Below, in pieces: positions 61,288-64,000 of a DNA stretch of 64,000 nucleotides. Source of the stretch: Thiofaba sp049322715 (GTDB lineage Bacteria > Pseudomonadota > Gammaproteobacteria > Halothiobacillales > Halothiobacillaceae); NCBI GenBank assembly GCA_049322715.1, contig JBMOQP010000044.1, positions 62,001 to 126,000 on the forward strand, given 5' to 3'. The notes below the pieces were generated by a model. The model was not told where the DNA came from. It saw nothing but the letters and a program-made list of their open reading frames with translations, and made no database searches. The position numbers were made by a program, and so were the translations under genes. Within the stretch, counting starts at the first letter, position 1, and the number at the start of each line of letters is the position of its first letter.

Positions 61288-62630
61288 GGATGCTCCTCCA
61301 GGGCCTGCGTCACTCGCTCCATGCGTGACGAGCGCGACCCCTTGATCAAGACGTGGACACCGGGCCGCAGCGCCTCGTCAAGGGCGGCGACCAGGGTTTC
61401 GATATCGGTGAAATGTTCCGCGCCGGGGCCGAAGGCCTCGGCGGCATGGGCTGCGAGCCCTCCGACGGCAAACAGGCGGGCCACGCCCAGCTCGCGCGCG
61501 AGGCGGCCGGACTCGGCATGCAGCACGCTGCTGTCCGGTCCGAGCTCGCCCATGTCGCCCAGCACCAGCCAGGTCTCCCCGCCCTGCCCGCGCACGGCCT
61601 CGATGCCGGCGCGCAGCGAATCCGGGTTGGCGTTGTAGGTGTCGTCCCAAAGCACGCTGTCTTCCGGGCCGCGCTTGCGCTGCAGGCGTCCCGGCACGCC
61701 GCCGAAAGACTCCAGGCCGGCCTTGATCTCGGCCAGCTCGAAGCCGAGCGCGATGGCCGCGCTGGCGGCGGCCAGTGCGTTGCGGGCGTTGTGCTCGCCG
61801 GCCACGTTCAGGTCGATGGTCTCCTCCTGCCCCGCGCCCAGCAGCACCAGCCGACCGCCCGCCGGGCTGGCCTGCCAGCGCCCCTGGATGTCGGCCGGAC
61901 GGGCCATGCCGAAGGTGAGCATGGCCCGGTCCTTGTTCAGCGCCTGCCAGTAGGCGGCGCCGGCGTCGTCGACATTGACCAGCGCCACGCCGCCCAATCG
62001 CAGGCCGCCGTAGATCTCACCCTTGGCGCGGATGACACCCTCCGGGCCGCCGAACCCTTCCAGGTGCGCGCGGCCGGTGTTGGTCACCAGCGCCACGTCG
62101 GGGCGGGCAAGTCCGGTGAGGTAGGCGATCTCGCCGCTGTGGTTGGCGCCCATCTCGATCACGGCGAAGGGCTGGTCGGGATCAAGCTCCGCCAGCATCA
62201 GCGGCACGCCGATGTCGTTGTTCAGGTTGCCGCGCGTCGCCAGGGTCGGTCCGCGCTCGCGCAGGATGGCGGCGAGCATCTCCTTGGTGGTCGTCTTGCC
62301 GTTGGAGCCGGTCAGGGCAGCCAGCCGGCCCGGCCAGGCGACGCGCCAGGCGGCGGCCAGGCGGCCGAGGGCCAGGCGGGTGTCGTCGACCACGATCTGC
62401 GGCAGCGCGATCTCCTGCCTGCGCTCGACCAGCGCGGCCACGGCACCGTCCTCGGAGGCCGTGGCGAGGAACTCGTGCGCATCGAAGCGCGGACCGCGCA
62501 AAGCGACAAACAAAGCCCCGGGCAGCGGCTTGCGGGTATCGGTGAACAGGCCGCGCACCTCGAGGTCGGCCGGCCCGTGCAGGGTGCCACCCACGGCGTG
62601 GGCAACCTGGGCGAGGGTCATTTTCAGCAT
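61281..62630 (-). CDS. murF: UDP-N-acetylmuramoyl-tripeptide--D-alanyl-D-alanine ligase
   Basis: Ligase that adds D-Ala-D-Ala, 449 aa. The N-terminal domain contains FTDTRKPLPGALFVALRG, the P-loop LTGSNGKTTTKEML, then GVPLMLAELDPDQPFAVIEM, NVAGEHNARNALAA and the C-terminal WDDTYNANPDSLRAGIEA and LVLGDMGELG. ATG 62630 has GGAGG close upstream and overlaps the murE end by a few bases. No repeat insertion is seen. Confidence 0.96.
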   Translation of the reverse strand: MLKMTLAQVAHAVGGTLHGPADLEVRGLFTDTRKPLPGALFVALRGPRFDAHEFLATASEDGAVAALVERRQEIALPQIVVDDTRLALGRLAAAWRVAWPGRLAALTGSNGKTTTKEMLAAILRERGPTLATRGNLNNDIGVPLMLAELDPDQPFAVIEMGANHSGEIAYLTGLARPDVALVTNTGRAHLEGFGGPEGVIRAKGEIYGGLRLGGVALVNVDDAGAAYWQALNKDRAMLTFGMARPADIQGRWQASPAGGRLVLLGAGQEETIDLNVAGEHNARNALAAASAAIALGFELAEIKAGLESFGGVPGRLQRKRGPEDSVLWDDTYNANPDSLRAGIEAVRGQGGETWLVLGDMGELGPDSSVLHAESGRLARELGVARLFAVGGLAAHAAEAFGPGAEHFTDIETLVAALDEALRPGVHVLIKGSRSSRMERVTQALEEHPC

Positions 62631-64000
62631 GCGGCCTCCCCCAGAAGTTCGAGCACGACGGCGCGATCGCTGAAGGGGCGGCGTTCCCCGGCGACCTCCT
62701 GGTAGTCCTCGTGCCCCTTGCCGGCGACGAGGACGATGTCTTCCGGCGCAGCCTCCGTCATGGCGAGGGCGATCGCGCGGCGGCGGTCGCGCTCGACAAG
62801 GATGCCGGCCATCCTTGGCCGGTCCCCTTCGGGCTTGCCATGCGGCAAGTCCCGATTCGCTGATCCCGTACCGAAGACCCTTCCGGCATCCATGCCGGAA
62901 GCCCCTGCGGGGTACGGCCGTCGGGATCCAGACGATGCGGTCACTTCGAAGTCCTGCGGCATGCCGGCGCGGATGGCGCGGATGATCTCGTCGCCATCCT
63001 CGCCGCGGGGATTGTCGTCGGTCAGCACCACGCGGTCCGCCAGTCCGGCCGCCACGGCGCCCATGCGCGGGCGCTTGGCCGCGTCCCGCTCGCCGCCGCA
63101 GCCGAACACGACGAACAGCCGGCCCCGGGCATGGCGGCGCAAGGTGCGCAAGGTCTTGTCGAGGGCATCCGGGGTGTGGGCGTAGTCGATCACGACCAGC
63201 GGATGTCCCGGCGCCGCGAAGCGTTCCATCCGCCCGGCCGGGGCCTCGACGCGGCCGAGATGGGCCAGCGCGTCCTCCATCGGCATGCCGAGCTCCAGCA
63301 GCGTGGCGAGGGCGGCGAGCAGGTTGCTGGCATTGAACTCGCCCAGCAGCGGGCTCTCCAGCACACCGTTGCCCAGCGGGGTGTGCAGGTCGATACGGAG
63401 CCCATCGGCGTCCAGGCGCAGGCCGCGAGCCTCGACCACCGAAGCGCCACCAGCGGACCAGGGCTGCGCCCCGAGGCCATAGGCCCACAGCGGCATGCGC
63501 CCCTGCAGGCCTTCCAGCAGCTCGCGGCCGAGGGCGTCGTCCATGTTCAGGATGGCGGCCTCCGGCTGCAGCTCCTCGAACAGGCGGCACTTGGCCCGTG
63601 CATAGGCATGCAGGTCGCCGTGGTAGTCGAGGTGGTCGTGGGTCAGGTTGGTGAACACCGCGGCACGGAAGCGCACCCCGGTCACACGCCCCTGATCGAG
63701 GGCGTGGGAGGAAACCTCCATCGCCACGTAGCGCACGCCCAGGTCGCGCTGGCGCGCAAGCTCCGCGTGCACGGACAGCACGTCCGGGGTGGTGTGGGTG
63801 GCGGCGGCCAGCTCCCCCCAGGGCCCCATGCCGAGGGTGCCGACCAGGCCGGAAGGCTGCCCCGCCAGGGCGAGGGCCTGGGCGATGAAGTGGGTCACCG
63901 AGGTCTTGCCGTTGGTGCCGGTGACGCCGATCACGCGCACCTCCCTTGACGGCTCGCCGTGGAAGCGGTCGGCCACCTTTCCGAGCGCCGGAACAAGGTC
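62624..64000 (-). CDS. murE: UDP-N-acetylmuramoyl-tripeptide synthase MurE, 5' end beyond window
   Basis: Ligase adding meso-diaminopimelate to UDP-MurNAc-dipeptide. The frame is open to the right edge, and DLVPALGKVADRFHGEPSR before the P-loop (VIGVTGTNGKTSVTHF) shows the N-terminal domain lies outside. Other motifs: HTTPDVLSVHAELARQ, DYAHTPDALDKTLR and LTDDNPRGEDGDEIIRAI; the DNPR motif indicates DAP as substrate. About 45 residues (including YPAGASGMDAGRVFGTG and PHGKPEGDRPRMAG) between QDFEVTASS and ILVERDRRRAI are hairpin-element DNA in frame. Confidence 0.95.
   Translation of the reverse strand, partial: DLVPALGKVADRFHGEPSREVRVIGVTGTNGKTSVTHFIAQALALAGQPSGLVGTLGMGPWGELAAATHTTPDVLSVHAELARQRDLGVRYVAMEVSSHALDQGRVTGVRFRAAVFTNLTHDHLDYHGDLHAYARAKCRLFEELQPEAAILNMDDALGRELLEGLQGRMPLWAYGLGAQPWSAGGASVVEARGLRLDADGLRIDLHTPLGNGVLESPLLGEFNASNLLAALATLLELGMPMEDALAHLGRVEAPAGRMERFAAPGHPLVVIDYAHTPDALDKTLRTLRRHARGRLFVVFGCGGERDAAKRPRMGAVAAGLADRVVLTDDNPRGEDGDEIIRAIRAGMPQDFEVTASSGSRRPYPAGASGMDAGRVFGTGSANRDLPHGKPEGDRPRMAGILVERDRRRAIALAMTEAAPEDIVLVAGKGHEDYQEVAGERRPFSDRAVVLELLGEAAC
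62804..62937. repeat. Two-module hairpin element inside murE
   Basis: GCCGGCC around ATCCTTGG, CCCCTTCGGG, CTTGCC-ATGC-GGCAAG, then TTCCGGC around ATCCAT, GCCCCTGCGGGGTACGG. The first part has yet another stem pair (GCCGGCC, and CTTGCC instead of TTCGCC), compensated on both sides. It is open in the murE frame. Confidence 0.88.

Overview
The window is chromosomal DNA of a GC-rich Gram-negative proteobacterium, most probably a gammaproteobacterium. Supporting signs are a division/cell-wall cluster running murE to ftsZ, an RpoS sigma factor, OpgG/OpgH, UbiG, Ppx/Ppk1, and a Pst/PhoBR system with PhoB-type direct repeats. No rRNA, tRNA, phage, CRISPR array or transposase gene is visible. A purple-sulfur or halophilic relative (Ectothiorhodospira-like) is a guess only.

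Layout. 1-6.8 kb (minus strand): a UvrD-type helicase that runs off the left edge, an AddB-like Fe-S nuclease overlapping it, and an EF-hand-like protein. 6.9-12.8 kb: a 2OG-Fe(II) oxygenase, then mtaD-like, ubiG, gph, rmuC and a small squalene/phytoene-synthase-like gene. 13.1-20.3 kb: a frameshifted HDOD protein, a chemoreceptor with a PilZ tail, a second degenerate squalene/phytoene-synthase-like protein, an SDR, a MagIII-type glycosylase and a beta-CASP RNase. 20.6-25.4 kb: rluB and an Mla/Mce-type lipid transporter (permease with STAS, ATPase, Mce protein, lipoprotein). 25.5-32 kb: a DsrE-like periplasmic protein, opgG, a small unknown gene, opgH and a SulP transporter. 32-37.3 kb (minus): rpoS, a FixL/FixJ-like pair and a two-gene operon for glucosyl- or mannosyl-glycerate. 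37.3-49 kb: a phosphate block of sixA, ppx, ppk1, phoU, pstBACS and phoRB, with Pho boxes before pstS and phoB. 49.5-64 kb: nadC facing ftsZ-ftsA-ftsQ-ddlB-murC-murG-ftsW-murD-mraY-murF-murE, with murE cut by the right edge.

The most striking content is not a gene. A dispersed family of modular hairpin elements occurs at about 18 places. Loops and linkers are conserved, while the two arms of each stem differ between copies and change together. Copies fill intergenic gaps as long ordered cassettes. They also sit in frame, without stop codons, inside nine positions of eight genes: the helicase, the AddB-like gene, phoR, ftsQ, murC, ftsW (twice), murD and murE. Both orientations and at least three reading frames are used, so the conserved property looks like nucleic-acid structure rather than peptide. 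One copy lies inside a 385-bp element with about 21-bp terminal inverted repeats, next to the phoB Pho box.

Functionally the window joins phosphate and polyphosphate control, envelope building and division, periplasmic glucan and compatible-solute synthesis, and DNA repair.
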